From NCBI GenBank assembly GCA_934309145.1, contig CAKRCW010000004.1, positions 124,001-188,000 of the forward strand: a stretch of 64,000 nt of DNA. Reading direction: 5' to 3'. The position numbers and the translations under genes are program-made. Source of the stretch: an uncultured Lachnospiraceae bacterium (GTDB lineage Bacteria; Bacillota; Clostridia; Lachnospirales; Lachnospiraceae). The notes below the pieces were generated by a model. That model was not told where the DNA came from, searched no databases, and was given only the letters and a program-made list of their open reading frames with translations. Shown piece by piece: positions 14,933 to 24,543 of the stretch (within the stretch, counting starts at the first letter, position 1; every line of letters begins with the position of its first letter).

Positions 14933-16594
14933 ATGGCTAAAAAGGGTAAGAAAAAGACAAAAGCAGTATATGTTGATGATAGGAAAAAATTTGGCAGGTA
15001 TAATATATTTTTATGTGTATTAGTTTTGATTGTTGAGGCAATCTATTATTATTTTGCCACACCAGCTATTAATATACAAAATCCGGGATTTATATTATGG
15101 ATTATAATTACGGTAGGAGCTGCATTAGTTGTATCGCTTAATTTCAAGGCAGAAAAATACACCTTTGAGTCTGTTGAAGGCAAGGCTACAAAACCATTAT
15201 TTTATGTTTTGCTTGCCCTTATAGCAGTATTTATAATAGCGGGAATTGCATCTTCACAAATGCTTGGGGCTTCAAAATATTCGGGATTAATACAGATAAC
15301 TGATGGAGATTTTGAGACAGATATTCCGGAGAGCAGGGAGATTAATGATATTGCACTTATGGATACAGATACTGCACGAATTATTGGTGAGCGTGCAATA
15401 GGTTCTTTGTCTGATGTTGTAAGCCAGTATGAGGTGAGTGACAGCTACAGTACAATAGACTATAATGGCAGCCCTATGAAGGTGGCATCGCTTGAATATG
15501 CAGGCTTTATCAAATATATGAATAATAAGAAGAATGGTATTCCGGGATATGTTCTTGTAGATACTGTCAAAAATGAGGCAAGCTATGTAAAGACAGATAA
15601 GCCAATTATTTATTCCCCATCAGCGTATTTTAATCATAATTTGCAAAGACATGTACAGCTTTCTTATCCTACATATATATTTGAGGGATTTTATATGGAG
15701 CTTGATAATGACGGTAATCCATATTATATATGTCCTGTGCTTGAATCAAATGCAGGACTTTTTGGAGCTAAGGATGTTAGTGGCATAGTAATGTGTGATC
15801 CATGTACGGGAGATACAGAGTATTATGCTGTTGGTGATGTGCCAAACTGGGTTGACAGAGTGTATGATGGCAGTCTGGCATGTAAAAAGTATGACTGGTA
15901 CGGAGAGCTTTCAGGTGGCTTTATCAATAGTATAATTGGTAATAAGGGATGTAAGAGAACTACGGATGATTATGGATACAAGGTTATGGATGGCGATGTG
16001 TGGGTTTACACAGGTATAACCTCTGTGAATGGTGATGAATCTAACATAGGCTTTGTTATGATTAATCTCAGAACCTGTGAGAGTAAGTATTATTCTATTG
16101 CGGGAGCAGAAGAACATTCGGCTATGGCTTCGGCAGAGGGACAGGTTCAGCATTTGGGCTATGAAGCATCGTTCCCTTCTCTCATCAATATAGGAGGCAT
16201 ACCGACATATATTATGGTCTTGAAGGATAATGGAGGGCTGGTTAAGATGTATGCCCTTGTTAATGTTGAAAAATACAATATTGTTGCCACAGGAAATACT
16301 CAGAAGGAGGTACTTGCATCGTACAATAAGCTGCTTGCTGAGAATGGATTAAAAAGTGACAGCAGTATGACGGATGATATACCTAACAAGCAGATAACCG
16401 TAAAGGAGATAAGGTATGTTTATCTGGATGACAGCACATATGTATATATAACAGACAGAGATGGCGATGTATATAAGCAGGATTTTGCGGATAATGAGAG
16501 CCTTATTTTCGTACAGACAGGTGATAAGATTCAGGTGTTCTATCAGGAGAGCGAGGATGGAATAAATGAACTGATATCTTATGTTGGAGAATAG
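14933..16594 (+). CDS. Membrane-anchored protein of unknown function
   Basis: 553 residues. A very basic N-terminus (M-A-K-K-G-K-K-K-T-K) is followed by three membrane helices at about residues 24-42, 48-66 and 86-105. The remaining 440 residues form a large, probably extracytoplasmic soluble part. A segment with repeated Y-Y-S/V and D-G-D motifs resembles beta-rich secreted folds, but I recognise no family. GGGAGG precedes the ATG. It ends 6 bases before glycerate kinase, so they share a transcript. Codon use matches its neighbours. Confidence 0.75.
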   Translation: MAKKGKKKTKAVYVDDRKKFGRYNIFLCVLVLIVEAIYYYFATPAINIQNPGFILWIIITVGAALVVSLNFKAEKYTFESVEGKATKPLFYVLLALIAVFIIAGIASSQMLGASKYSGLIQITDGDFETDIPESREINDIALMDTDTARIIGERAIGSLSDVVSQYEVSDSYSTIDYNGSPMKVASLEYAGFIKYMNNKKNGIPGYVLVDTVKNEASYVKTDKPIIYSPSAYFNHNLQRHVQLSYPTYIFEGFYMELDNDGNPYYICPVLESNAGLFGAKDVSGIVMCDPCTGDTEYYAVGDVPNWVDRVYDGSLACKKYDWYGELSGGFINSIIGNKGCKRTTDDYGYKVMDGDVWVYTGITSVNGDESNIGFVMINLRTCESKYYSIAGAEEHSAMASAEGQVQHLGYEASFPSLINIGGIPTYIMVLKDNGGLVKMYALVNVEKYNIVATGNTQKEVLASYNKLLAENGLKSDSSMTDDIPNKQITVKEIRYVYLDDSTYVYITDRDGDVYKQDFADNESLIFVQTGDKIQVFYQESEDGINELISYVGE

Positions 16595-16600
16595 AAGAGT

Positions 16601-17773
16601 ATGAGCAAGACAATAACAATTGCAATGGATTCCTTCAAAGGCAGCATGACCTCTCTTGAGGCGGGGACTGCAATTAAGGAAGCTTTGCATGAGGTAGATT
16701 CGGACTATAAAATAAATGTATTTGCTGTAGCTGACGGTGGAGAGGGAACAGTGGAAGCTCTCACATACGGAAGAGACAATGTTACAACGAGAGCTATAAC
16801 TGTTACCGGCCCGTTGGGTGGCAGTGTTGAAGCTGTATACACTATGTATGATAATTCTAAAGGCAAAACTGCCATAATTGAGATGGCTGCAGCCGCAGGA
16901 CTTACGCTTGTACCTGTTGAATGTAGAAATCCTATGAATACAACCACATATGGGGGTGGAGAGATGATAAGGGATGCGATTATGCAAGGATGCCGGAATT
17001 TTATAATCGGAATAGGTGGCAGTGCTACAAATGATGTTGGAATAGGTATGCTGCAGGCACTTGGCTATCATTTTACAGATAGTCATGGCGAGGAAGTTTC
17101 TTATGGAACAGAGGGCGTAGGAATGATAGCTGATATAGGCTTTGAGGATGTTATGCATGAGCTTCGTGAATGTAGCTTTGATGTGGCTTGTGATGTGAAC
17201 AATCCGCTTGTTGGCATTAACGGATGCAGTTATGTATATGCACCGCAGAAGGGTGCTTCAGAATCCCTGCTTGCAGATATGGACGAAAAGATTTTTAGAT
17301 ATGCGGATTTGGTTGAGCATATAGCAGGCTGTGATATGGGCGAGCTTAAAGCAAATGGCAACAGATATACTAATGGAACTGGTGCTGCGGGAGGACTTGG
17401 ATATGCATTTTTGATGTTTCTCAATGCGACACTAAGACCTGGAATAGATATTGTATTGGATGAGATAGGAATTGAAAAGGCTATAAGTGAGTCTGATATT
17501 GTGATAACAGGAGAGGGCAGACTTGACTCACAGACACTTATGGGTAAGACACCTTATGGCGTGGCATCTATTGCCAAGCGTTATAATAGGACAGTTTATG
17601 TTTATGCGGGATGTTTTGGTGATGGGGTTGATGAATGTATGAAGAGCAGGTTATTTGACAGATGTTATTCAATAACAGAGGGATTAGCTGCTACACCTGT
17701 CACTATGGCCATGAAAAAAGAAAATGCAATAAAAAATCTAAAAGATTGTGTAAAAAAGACCTGTTTTACTTGA
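16601..17773 (+). CDS. glxK: Glycerate kinase (GlxK/GarK family)
   Basis: A 390-residue cytoplasmic enzyme that phosphorylates D-glycerate, normally to 2-phosphoglycerate, feeding lower glycolysis. Signatures are the N-terminal A-M-D-S-F-K-G-S-M-T-S-L-E-A, V-A-D-G-G-E-G-T, F-I-I-G-I-G-G-S-A-T-N-D-G/V-G-I-G-M-L-Q-A-L-G, G-A-A-G-G-L-G-Y-A, and I-V-I-T-G-E-G-R-L-D-S-Q-T. Length is normal for the family. It lies 6 bases after the unknown membrane protein. Its stop codon falls in the loop of a hairpin (17756-17791), an unusually tight terminator placement. Confidence 0.95.
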   Translation: MSKTITIAMDSFKGSMTSLEAGTAIKEALHEVDSDYKINVFAVADGGEGTVEALTYGRDNVTTRAITVTGPLGGSVEAVYTMYDNSKGKTAIIEMAAAAGLTLVPVECRNPMNTTTYGGGEMIRDAIMQGCRNFIIGIGGSATNDVGIGMLQALGYHFTDSHGEEVSYGTEGVGMIADIGFEDVMHELRECSFDVACDVNNPLVGINGCSYVYAPQKGASESLLADMDEKIFRYADLVEHIAGCDMGELKANGNRYTNGTGAAGGLGYAFLMFLNATLRPGIDIVLDEIGIEKAISESDIVITGEGRLDSQTLMGKTPYGVASIAKRYNRTVYVYAGCFGDGVDECMKSRLFDRCYSITEGLAATPVTMAMKKENAIKNLKDCVKKTCFT

Positions 17774-17791
17774 AGGAGTAAAGCAGGTCTT
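17756..17791 (+). terminator. Hairpin spanning the glxK stop codon
   Basis: AAGACCTGTTTTACTT pairs with AGTAAAGCAGGTCTT with a small mismatch. The glxK TGA lies at 17771-17773, at the loop. The sequence after it is G-T-A-T-T-A-T rather than a clean T-run, so termination is probable but not certain. Confidence 0.6.
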
Positions 17792-17836
17792 GTATTATAT
17801 AAAGATAAGGATAAATTTATAAATGGAGATAGTTAT

Positions 17837-20800
17837 ATGGATATATGGGAGATACTTGGGATTGATAAGACCCGGGATAAGCAGGCAATAAAAAATGCAT
17901 ATAGAGATAAGCTTCAGACAGTTAATCCGGAGGATAATCAGGATGGATTTATGGCGCTAAGAGGAGCCTATGAGGAAGCTATAAGTTATGCTGACAGCAA
18001 AGAAGAGAGTGGAGAAGCTGTAACTGATAACGAAGATGATACGATAACTAATAAGATTAAGACTTTGTATTCTGATTTTGAGAGAAGAATACAGACAGAA
18101 TGCTGGGAAGAGTTATTTAACGAGGACGAATTTGTATCCTTGGAGACTGAGGAGGAAGCATTTGATAAGCTTATGGTGTTTATTATGGATAACTTTATGC
18201 TTCCGTCACGGGTATTCAAATGTATCGTAGACCAGTTTGATATCAATGACAGAAAAAAGGAACTAAAGGAGATTTATTCTGAGGGCTTTATCAATTATCT
18301 TCTAAGTCGTGCAGAGCAGGATGATTACATCAATTATGACTTATTTGAGGGTGATTTAAGTCTGGCAGATGAATATATAGATAAATATGCCAATATGTGT
18401 GGTGCTCCTACATTTGCTGAGGCAAGGCCCTATAATGAAGAGCTCGATAAACTTGATTTATACCATCCGTATAATGACGTTATGAGGATCAGGATAAGAC
18501 TTGATGAATTATATAAAGAATGTGACGATGACAGAAATAAGCTTGCTGATAATGAAGAAGCAAAAAGGCTTGCCGGGGAAGCACATGCACTTGAAGCAAA
18601 GTATAACAGTGAGCCAAAGATAAGCTTTTGCGTAGGTGAATATTATTACATATCGGGGCAATATGAGCTTGCAATAGATAAGCTTAAGAAGCTGTTGGCT
18701 GACCTGCCGTATGATTATTATGAGGCTAAGATGTGCCTTGGTTCAGCCTACTGCATGGCAGAGAAGTATGACGAGGCTAAGAAAATATACATAGAGGTTT
18801 TAGAGAAGAACAATACCAATGAGAGGGCGTATAATATGCTTTCTTATTGTAATAAAGAGATAATTGAGAAAAATAAGGCAAAGATATTAGCGGGAGAGGG
18901 CGATAATAAGCTTAAGTTTGAGGTTGCGTGGTGCTGCTACCAGAATCATATGCTCGATGATGCTATAGAAGTTTTATCTACCATAGAGCAGAATTATGAG
19001 GATAGCTTCCAGTATAACAACGCTTTGGGAAGAAGCTACCTTGAGAACCGTGAATTTGATAAGGCGTTGGAGTGTTTTGAAAAATGGAGAAGTGCCATTA
19101 AATCACTGCCAGACGACAGCGAATGTAGTGAGGAAGAGCTAAAGAAAAAGAAGAGATTGCCATTTGTTGACTGTCTTACTGGAAAATGCTACATGGCACT
19201 TAACCAATATGATGCGGCACTTAATTATATAGAGAAAGCAATAGCAGTTCCGCATGATGAAATATCGGAGGCTTATTACAGCAAAATAAAGCTTCTCTAT
19301 ATAATAAAGGAATACAGTAAATGTCTTACCTTGTGTGATGAAATGCTTGATAATAATGTTGAGGATCAATATTATGTCCTTTGTTACAAAGCCAGGGCAT
19401 GCTTTGCATTAGATTATTTGCAGGAATGTTTATGGTCATGTGAGAAGGCAATAGAGATTTTTCCATATGGAGATATGCCATATATACAGGAGGTAAAGGC
19501 ATTTCAGGAGGCAAACCAGCCGGAGGATGCTGCTTCTGTAATTGAGAGATATAAGGAAATTAATGATAATGAGCTGAGTGAAGGCTTAAAATATTACGAG
19601 GCATTGTATTCAGATGATAATGACAGGGCTGTTGAGATAGTATTAGAGGTTGACGCGGCGTATGACAGAGGAGAGATAAAGGTCGCAGATGATGATTATG
19701 TAGATATGCTTTTGTTTCTCGCAGATGTATATGATGAGGAGGACAAGAATGACAGTGCGATAGCATATTATAATAAAGTTCTTAAATTAGCTCCTAATCA
19801 TCAATATATACATGGTTACATTGCTTATATGTACCGGAAGAAGGGAGAATATGATAAGGCATTAGAGGAGTACAGTATACAGAATGAGGTGTATCCTGCT
19901 GCTTTATATTATTCCAACATAGGTACGATATATCTTAATAAAATGGATTATGATAAGTCCTATGAATACTTTATGAAGGCACTTGAAATGGAGCCTGACA
20001 GATATTTTTGCGTTAAGATGCTTGCGCGTGTTTACCATTTAAGGGGAGAATATGAAAAAGCACTTGAAACCTACGAGCGGGCTCTTAATATGATTGGTGA
20101 AGATGAGACAGGAAAGCTTCTTGAGGTATTAAGGTGGAAGGCAAGAACACTTGTATGTATGCACAGATATGATGAGGGCTGCAATTTGCTTGCAGATGCA
20201 TTAGCTGAGTATGGCGATAAAGAAGATGGCGGTGTCAGATATGAGCTCGCCCTTGCATACACAAGAGCAGATAAGTATCTGGTTGCTGAAAAGCTGTTGT
20301 CTGAGGTTATAGATGGCTGTGGCGATGCAGATGATTATGATAAGTACTGGGATGTAAAGCTTCTTATGGAGCTTGCGGGAGAGGAAGGCTATATTGATAC
20401 TGCAAGAAAAGCATACGAGAAGGCTATGACATATGACGTTGAACATACGAACATACAGCACCAGTATGCGAGAGTATTATTTCTTAACGGGTGCTATGAG
20501 GAGGCAAGAAAACAGTATGAGCTTGCAATAAAAGAGGAAGGTGACGAGTATTATAGTGAGCTTATAGAGACAATTAAGATGATAGAGGGTACTGTAGGTG
20601 AGCAGTATTCAGAATATATCGATAAAGTATTAAAGCTGAAGGAAAATATTGAATCACCAAGGGAATGTATAAGAATTGCCAGGATGTACCGTTCGCTTGA
20701 GAATTATGGGGAAGCAGATGAGTATTTACATAAGGCTTTATCTATGAATTTATGCTCCGATTGTGGATACAGGGGATGCGAGGAGGCATATTATGAGTTA

Positions 20801-20914
20801 GGTCTTATGTATGAGGCTATGGGTGAGCTTGATAAGGCAAAGGAGGCATACGATAAGGCTCTATTTGCGCATGGTCATTGTGGCGCTTATAAGAAGAGGA
20901 GAGATGCTATATGA
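17837..20914 (+). CDS. J-like domain plus tetratricopeptide-repeat scaffold protein
   Basis: 1025 residues. Residues 1-55 read as a J-domain (DIWEILGIDKTRDKQAIKNAY, then A-Y-E-E-A). The obligatory HPD tripeptide that stimulates Hsp70 is replaced by N-P-E (V-N-P-E-D-N), so DnaK activation is doubtful. From about residue 260 onward there are at least fifteen TPR-like helix pairs (for example Y-E-L-A-I-D-K-L-K-K, Y-D-K-S-Y-E-Y-F-M-K-A-L-E-M-E-P). The C-terminal end has a Cys-rich C-S-D-C-G-Y-R-G-C. It has no signal peptide and is probably a cytoplasmic protein-protein scaffold. It overlaps the c-di-GMP phosphodiesterase gene by 4 bases (ATGA), a strong hint that they work together. Confidence 0.85.
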   Translation: MDIWEILGIDKTRDKQAIKNAYRDKLQTVNPEDNQDGFMALRGAYEEAISYADSKEESGEAVTDNEDDTITNKIKTLYSDFERRIQTECWEELFNEDEFVSLETEEEAFDKLMVFIMDNFMLPSRVFKCIVDQFDINDRKKELKEIYSEGFINYLLSRAEQDDYINYDLFEGDLSLADEYIDKYANMCGAPTFAEARPYNEELDKLDLYHPYNDVMRIRIRLDELYKECDDDRNKLADNEEAKRLAGEAHALEAKYNSEPKISFCVGEYYYISGQYELAIDKLKKLLADLPYDYYEAKMCLGSAYCMAEKYDEAKKIYIEVLEKNNTNERAYNMLSYCNKEIIEKNKAKILAGEGDNKLKFEVAWCCYQNHMLDDAIEVLSTIEQNYEDSFQYNNALGRSYLENREFDKALECFEKWRSAIKSLPDDSECSEEELKKKKRLPFVDCLTGKCYMALNQYDAALNYIEKAIAVPHDEISEAYYSKIKLLYIIKEYSKCLTLCDEMLDNNVEDQYYVLCYKARACFALDYLQECLWSCEKAIEIFPYGDMPYIQEVKAFQEANQPEDAASVIERYKEINDNELSEGLKYYEALYSDDNDRAVEIVLEVDAAYDRGEIKVADDDYVDMLLFLADVYDEEDKNDSAIAYYNKVLKLAPNHQYIHGYIAYMYRKKGEYDKALEEYSIQNEVYPAALYYSNIGTIYLNKMDYDKSYEYFMKALEMEPDRYFCVKMLARVYHLRGEYEKALETYERALNMIGEDETGKLLEVLRWKARTLVCMHRYDEGCNLLADALAEYGDKEDGGVRYELALAYTRADKYLVAEKLLSEVIDGCGDADDYDKYWDVKLLMELAGEEGYIDTARKAYEKAMTYDVEHTNIQHQYARVLFLNGCYEEARKQYELAIKEEGDEYYSELIETIKMIEGTVGEQYSEYIDKVLKLKENIESPRECIRIARMYRSLENYGEADEYLHKALSMNLCSDCGYRGCEEAYYELGLMYEAMGELDKAKEAYDKALFAHGHCGAYKKRRDAI

Positions 20915-22842
20915 TATACAAAAATCTATATTTTGATTATAGTGCATTCTTTATATTGGCATTGCTTATATTATCAACTATACTTAGAAGAATGTTAAAG
21001 GGAAAGGCAAACATATATTTCTTTGGCTTAATTGTGATAGCATTTTTGACGACTGTCTTTGATATATGGGCGGTTATGCTTGATAATATGCATAGTATGA
21101 ATCTGGACATCAAATATTTTGCACATATGGGATATCTGGTAATGCACAGTATAACTATGCCGTTTTATGTGTTGTATCTTGCAGTACTGACAGATACAGT
21201 TCATATTATAAGAAAAAAACGTATATTATACCTTTGCTCAATTGTACCATTGGTGATATCTATACTGTCTATAATTGCAAATATATGGACAGATGGCATA
21301 TTTTACTTTGACGGCAATAATGATTATACCAGAGGAAAATATATGATTATCCTTTATGCATGCGCTGGAATATATATGGTATATGGACTAGTATATCTTA
21401 TATACTTCAGAAAGCAGCTGAGTAAAAGACATATTGTGTCGTTGCTTTGTGTTTATCCTGCGATAATTTCGACAATTATAGTCCAGTTAATAAAGCCATA
21501 CTGTCTGCTTGAAATGTTCGGACTTGCAGTATCGCTTTTGTTTATATCCCTCATGGTTCACAGGCCTGAGGACACACTTGATGTTGTGACAGGCTTATAT
21601 AAGCTTACTGCATATATGCAGGATATAAGACGTTCTATAATTAACAACAAGGATATCCGCATAATCATGATAAACATAACCAATTATCCTACAATAAGAG
21701 GACTTCTTGGATATAATAAAAGCCTTATAATTATGAGAAGGATAGCTGCAAAGCTTGACTCCTTAAATAAGAATTATGAGCTGGAGGCTGAGTTATATAA
21801 TCTTGAGCGTGGTAAGTTCAGAGTTGTTGTTGATAAGAAACATTTTGACAAGGTTGACGAGGTGGCTTCGTTAATTAACGACATGATGAAGCAGAAGTTC
21901 ATTATCAATCACATGTCATTTAATCTGGTTACACAAATTTGCATAATGGATTGCCCTAAGGATATACATGATGTTGACGCGCTTATGGCATTTGGTGATT
22001 TGTTAAATACAGTACCTTATACAGGCAATGTCCGCAAGGCATCAGACCTTCTTACGAGTATGCATTATGATATTATGCAGGATATGGATTCAATAATAGA
22101 GGAAGCATTTTCTAATGATGGATTTTCTGTGTACTATCAGCCTATATATTCGGTTCAGGATAAGCGGTTTTCTTCAGCCGAAGCGCTGCTAAGATTAAAG
22201 AATGAAAAATATGGCTTTATATCACCTGAGATTTTTATACCTGCCGCTGAGAGAAGTGGAATGATTCACAGAATAGGTGACTTTGTTTTAGAGGAGGTAT
22301 GTAAGTTTATAGCGAGTGATGATTTTAAGTCGCTTAATCTGGATTACATAGAGGTCAATCTTTCAGTGCTGCAGTGTATGCAGTCGGATTTGGTGGAGCA
22401 TATAATAAATATATTAGAGAAGCATGGAGTAAGACCTGAGCAGATTAATCTTGAAATTACAGAGACCGCGGCTTCCGTTTCACAGCAGGCACTAAATGAT
22501 AACATAAATGCATTGACGGATGCAGGAATTAAATTCTCACTAGATGATTTTGGTACTGGGTATTCTAATATGCAGAGAGTTGCATCACTTCCGCTTGATA
22601 TAGTTAAGCTTGACAAGTCATTTACGGAATTAAAGGACAATCCGAAGCTTGGCATAGTTTTAAGAAATACCATCAACATGATAAAAGATATGGATATGAA
22701 GATAGTTGTTGAAGGTATCGAGACAAAGGAGATGGTCGATAATTTCTCTGATATGAAGTGCGAATATATTCAGGGATTTTATTTCTCAAAGCCTGTGCCG
22801 AAGAATGAATTTGTTAGATTTATAAGGAAAAATGAGGGTTAG
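20911..22842 (+). CDS. Membrane-bound EAL-domain c-di-GMP phosphodiesterase with degenerate GGDEF
   Basis: 643 residues. Seven or so N-terminal membrane helices (about residues 7-215) form a sensor. Next comes a GGDEF-like domain (about 225-385) whose catalytic signature is lost (E-R-G-K-F at the expected place). The EAL domain (about 405-640) retains the catalytic set: E-A-L at 424-426, E-V-N-L-S, E-I-T-E-T, D-D-F-G-T-G-Y-S, V-K-L-D-K and E-G-I-E-T. It should therefore hydrolyse c-di-GMP to pGpG, with the dead GGDEF perhaps binding GTP as an allosteric site. It starts inside the end of the TPR gene (ATGA overlap). Its output could affect motility, adhesion or pili. Confidence 0.92.
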   Translation: MIYKNLYFDYSAFFILALLILSTILRRMLKGKANIYFFGLIVIAFLTTVFDIWAVMLDNMHSMNLDIKYFAHMGYLVMHSITMPFYVLYLAVLTDTVHIIRKKRILYLCSIVPLVISILSIIANIWTDGIFYFDGNNDYTRGKYMIILYACAGIYMVYGLVYLIYFRKQLSKRHIVSLLCVYPAIISTIIVQLIKPYCLLEMFGLAVSLLFISLMVHRPEDTLDVVTGLYKLTAYMQDIRRSIINNKDIRIIMINITNYPTIRGLLGYNKSLIIMRRIAAKLDSLNKNYELEAELYNLERGKFRVVVDKKHFDKVDEVASLINDMMKQKFIINHMSFNLVTQICIMDCPKDIHDVDALMAFGDLLNTVPYTGNVRKASDLLTSMHYDIMQDMDSIIEEAFSNDGFSVYYQPIYSVQDKRFSSAEALLRLKNEKYGFISPEIFIPAAERSGMIHRIGDFVLEEVCKFIASDDFKSLNLDYIEVNLSVLQCMQSDLVEHIINILEKHGVRPEQINLEITETAASVSQQALNDNINALTDAGIKFSLDDFGTGYSNMQRVASLPLDIVKLDKSFTELKDNPKLGIVLRNTINMIKDMDMKIVVEGIETKEMVDNFSDMKCEYIQGFYFSKPVPKNEFVRFIRKNEG

Positions 22843-22895
22843 TTATTATTAAAGTAATAAAAATATAATTAACACTATATTTTATAAATATACAT

Positions 22896-22903
22896 GGTAT
22901 AAT
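22896..22903 (+). promoter_or_regulatory. -10 element TATAAT of the DUF1846 gene
   Basis: A perfect TATAAT at 22898-22903, preceded by TGG. No clear -35 lies at 16-18 bases. It fixes the downstream ATG (22938) as the start. Confidence 0.5.
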
Positions 22904-22937
22904 GATTAACATTAGAGTTGTGATGAGGAGAAAAGAA

Positions 22938-24425
22938 ATGAAGATAGGTTTTGATAACAATAAATATTTAAAAATGCAGTCAGAGCATATAAGAGAGAGA
23001 ATTGCCCAATTTGATAATAAGTTATATCTTGAATTTGGGGGTAAGCTTTTTGATGATTACCATGCATCAAGAGTTTTACCAGGGTTTGAGCCGGATTCCA
23101 AGCTTCAGATGTTGTTGCAGCTTAAGGAACAGGCAGAGATTGTTATCGTAATAAGTGCAGAGGATATCGAGAGCAACAAGGTGAGAAGTGATTATGGAAT
23201 CACCTATGATATGGATGTGTTACGACTTATTGATGAGTTTCAGGCTGTAGGACTTTATGTTGGAAGCGTATGCCTGACAAAATATGCTGGACAGGCGGGA
23301 GCGGATTTGTTCCAAAAGAAGCTTTCTTTACTGGGAATAAAGTCTTACAGACATTATAAGATAGCTGGTTATCCTAGTGACGTGGCTCATATCGTAAGTG
23401 ATGAGGGCTATGGTAAGAATGAATATATAGAGACAGAGAGACCGCTTGTTGTTATAACAGCTCCAGGTCCGGGAAGTGGTAAAATGGCTACCTGTCTTTC
23501 TCAGCTTTACCATGAGTACAAGCGTGGTATCAAAGCAGGATATGCTAAGTTTGAGACATTTCCTATATGGAATCTTCCTCTTAAACATCCGGTTAATCTT
23601 GCATATGAAGCTGCAACAGCAGATTTGAATGATGTAAATATGATAGATCCATTTCATCTTGATGCATATGGTGAGACAACAGTTAATTACAACAGAGATA
23701 TAGAGATTTTTCCTGTTGTTGCTACAATGTTTGAGCTTATTGCAGGTGAGAGCCCATATAAGTCACCTACTGATATGGGTGTAAATATGGCAGGAAACTG
23801 TATAGTTGATGATGAGGCATGTTGTAAGGCTTCTGAGCAGGAGATAATAAGAAGGTATTATAGATGTCTTTGTGACAGAAAAAGACATGGTCAGTCAAAG
23901 GATGATAAGAATAAGCTTGAGCTTCTGATGAGACAAGCTGGTATATCTATAGAGGACAGGCTTGTGGCACAGGCAGCTCTAAAAAGGGAAGAGGAAACGG
24001 AACACCCTGCTATGGGAATAGAACTACCTGATGGAACAATAGTTACAGGTAAGACTGGAGATTTGCTTGGTGCTTCAGCAGCAGCAATTCTTAATGCTCT
24101 CAAAGTACTTGCAGGTATTCCACATGAGATAAAGCTTGTTTCACCTGAGGCTATAGAACCAATTCAGAGATTGAAGATTAAGTATCTTGGAAGTCATAAT
24201 CCAAGACTTCATACAGATGAGATACTTATTGCACTTTCAACTACAGCTGCTACAGATGATAATGCAAGACTTGCAATAGAACAGTTATCTAAGCTTAAGG
24301 GTTGTGAGGCACATTCTACAGTTTTACTTTCTTCAGTTGATGAACAGTTATTAAAGAAGATAGGTGTATCACTCACATGTGAGCCAAAATACGAGGAAGA
24401 AGACAGAAAGTACCACAGAAATTAA
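22938..24425 (+). CDS. DUF1846-family protein
   Basis: 495 residues, the normal length for this Firmicute family. A member has been described structurally, but its biochemical role is not established to my knowledge. Characteristic stretches are IGFDNNKYLKMQSEHIRERI at the N-terminus, the nucleotide-like G-P-G-S-G-K-M-A-T-C-L-S-Q (near residue 183), and L-G-S-H-N-P-R-L-H near the C-terminus. Start ATG 22938 follows AGGAG by 7 bases. An in-frame ATG at 22902 is rejected because it lies inside a TATAAT element at 22898-22903. It is cytoplasmic and probably monocistronic. Confidence 0.88.
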   Translation: MKIGFDNNKYLKMQSEHIRERIAQFDNKLYLEFGGKLFDDYHASRVLPGFEPDSKLQMLLQLKEQAEIVIVISAEDIESNKVRSDYGITYDMDVLRLIDEFQAVGLYVGSVCLTKYAGQAGADLFQKKLSLLGIKSYRHYKIAGYPSDVAHIVSDEGYGKNEYIETERPLVVITAPGPGSGKMATCLSQLYHEYKRGIKAGYAKFETFPIWNLPLKHPVNLAYEAATADLNDVNMIDPFHLDAYGETTVNYNRDIEIFPVVATMFELIAGESPYKSPTDMGVNMAGNCIVDDEACCKASEQEIIRRYYRCLCDRKRHGQSKDDKNKLELLMRQAGISIEDRLVAQAALKREEETEHPAMGIELPDGTIVTGKTGDLLGASAAAILNALKVLAGIPHEIKLVSPEAIEPIQRLKIKYLGSHNPRLHTDEILIALSTTAATDDNARLAIEQLSKLKGCEAHSTVLLSSVDEQLLKKIGVSLTCEPKYEEEDRKYHRN

Positions 24426-24543
24426 TAAAAAACAAAATATGAGACATATGTAAACTGATTTTTTCTGCTGTATAGTGTTATATTTGTATATGTGTTGCGA
24501 ATGGTTTTATGACACAATATTATAGCAGGGAGGAGCATTGACT

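Noticed and set aside
16349..17158. A 269-codon antisense open frame overlapping glxK and the preceding gene
   Set aside because: It lies opposite two well-supported genes, has no ribosome site or family resemblance, and its composition (Cys/Tyr/Ile-rich) is typical of antisense frames in this codon usage.
22902..22937. Longer start for the DUF1846 protein
   Set aside because: The ATG falls within the TATAAT element; the ATG at 22938 has AGGAG at proper spacing.
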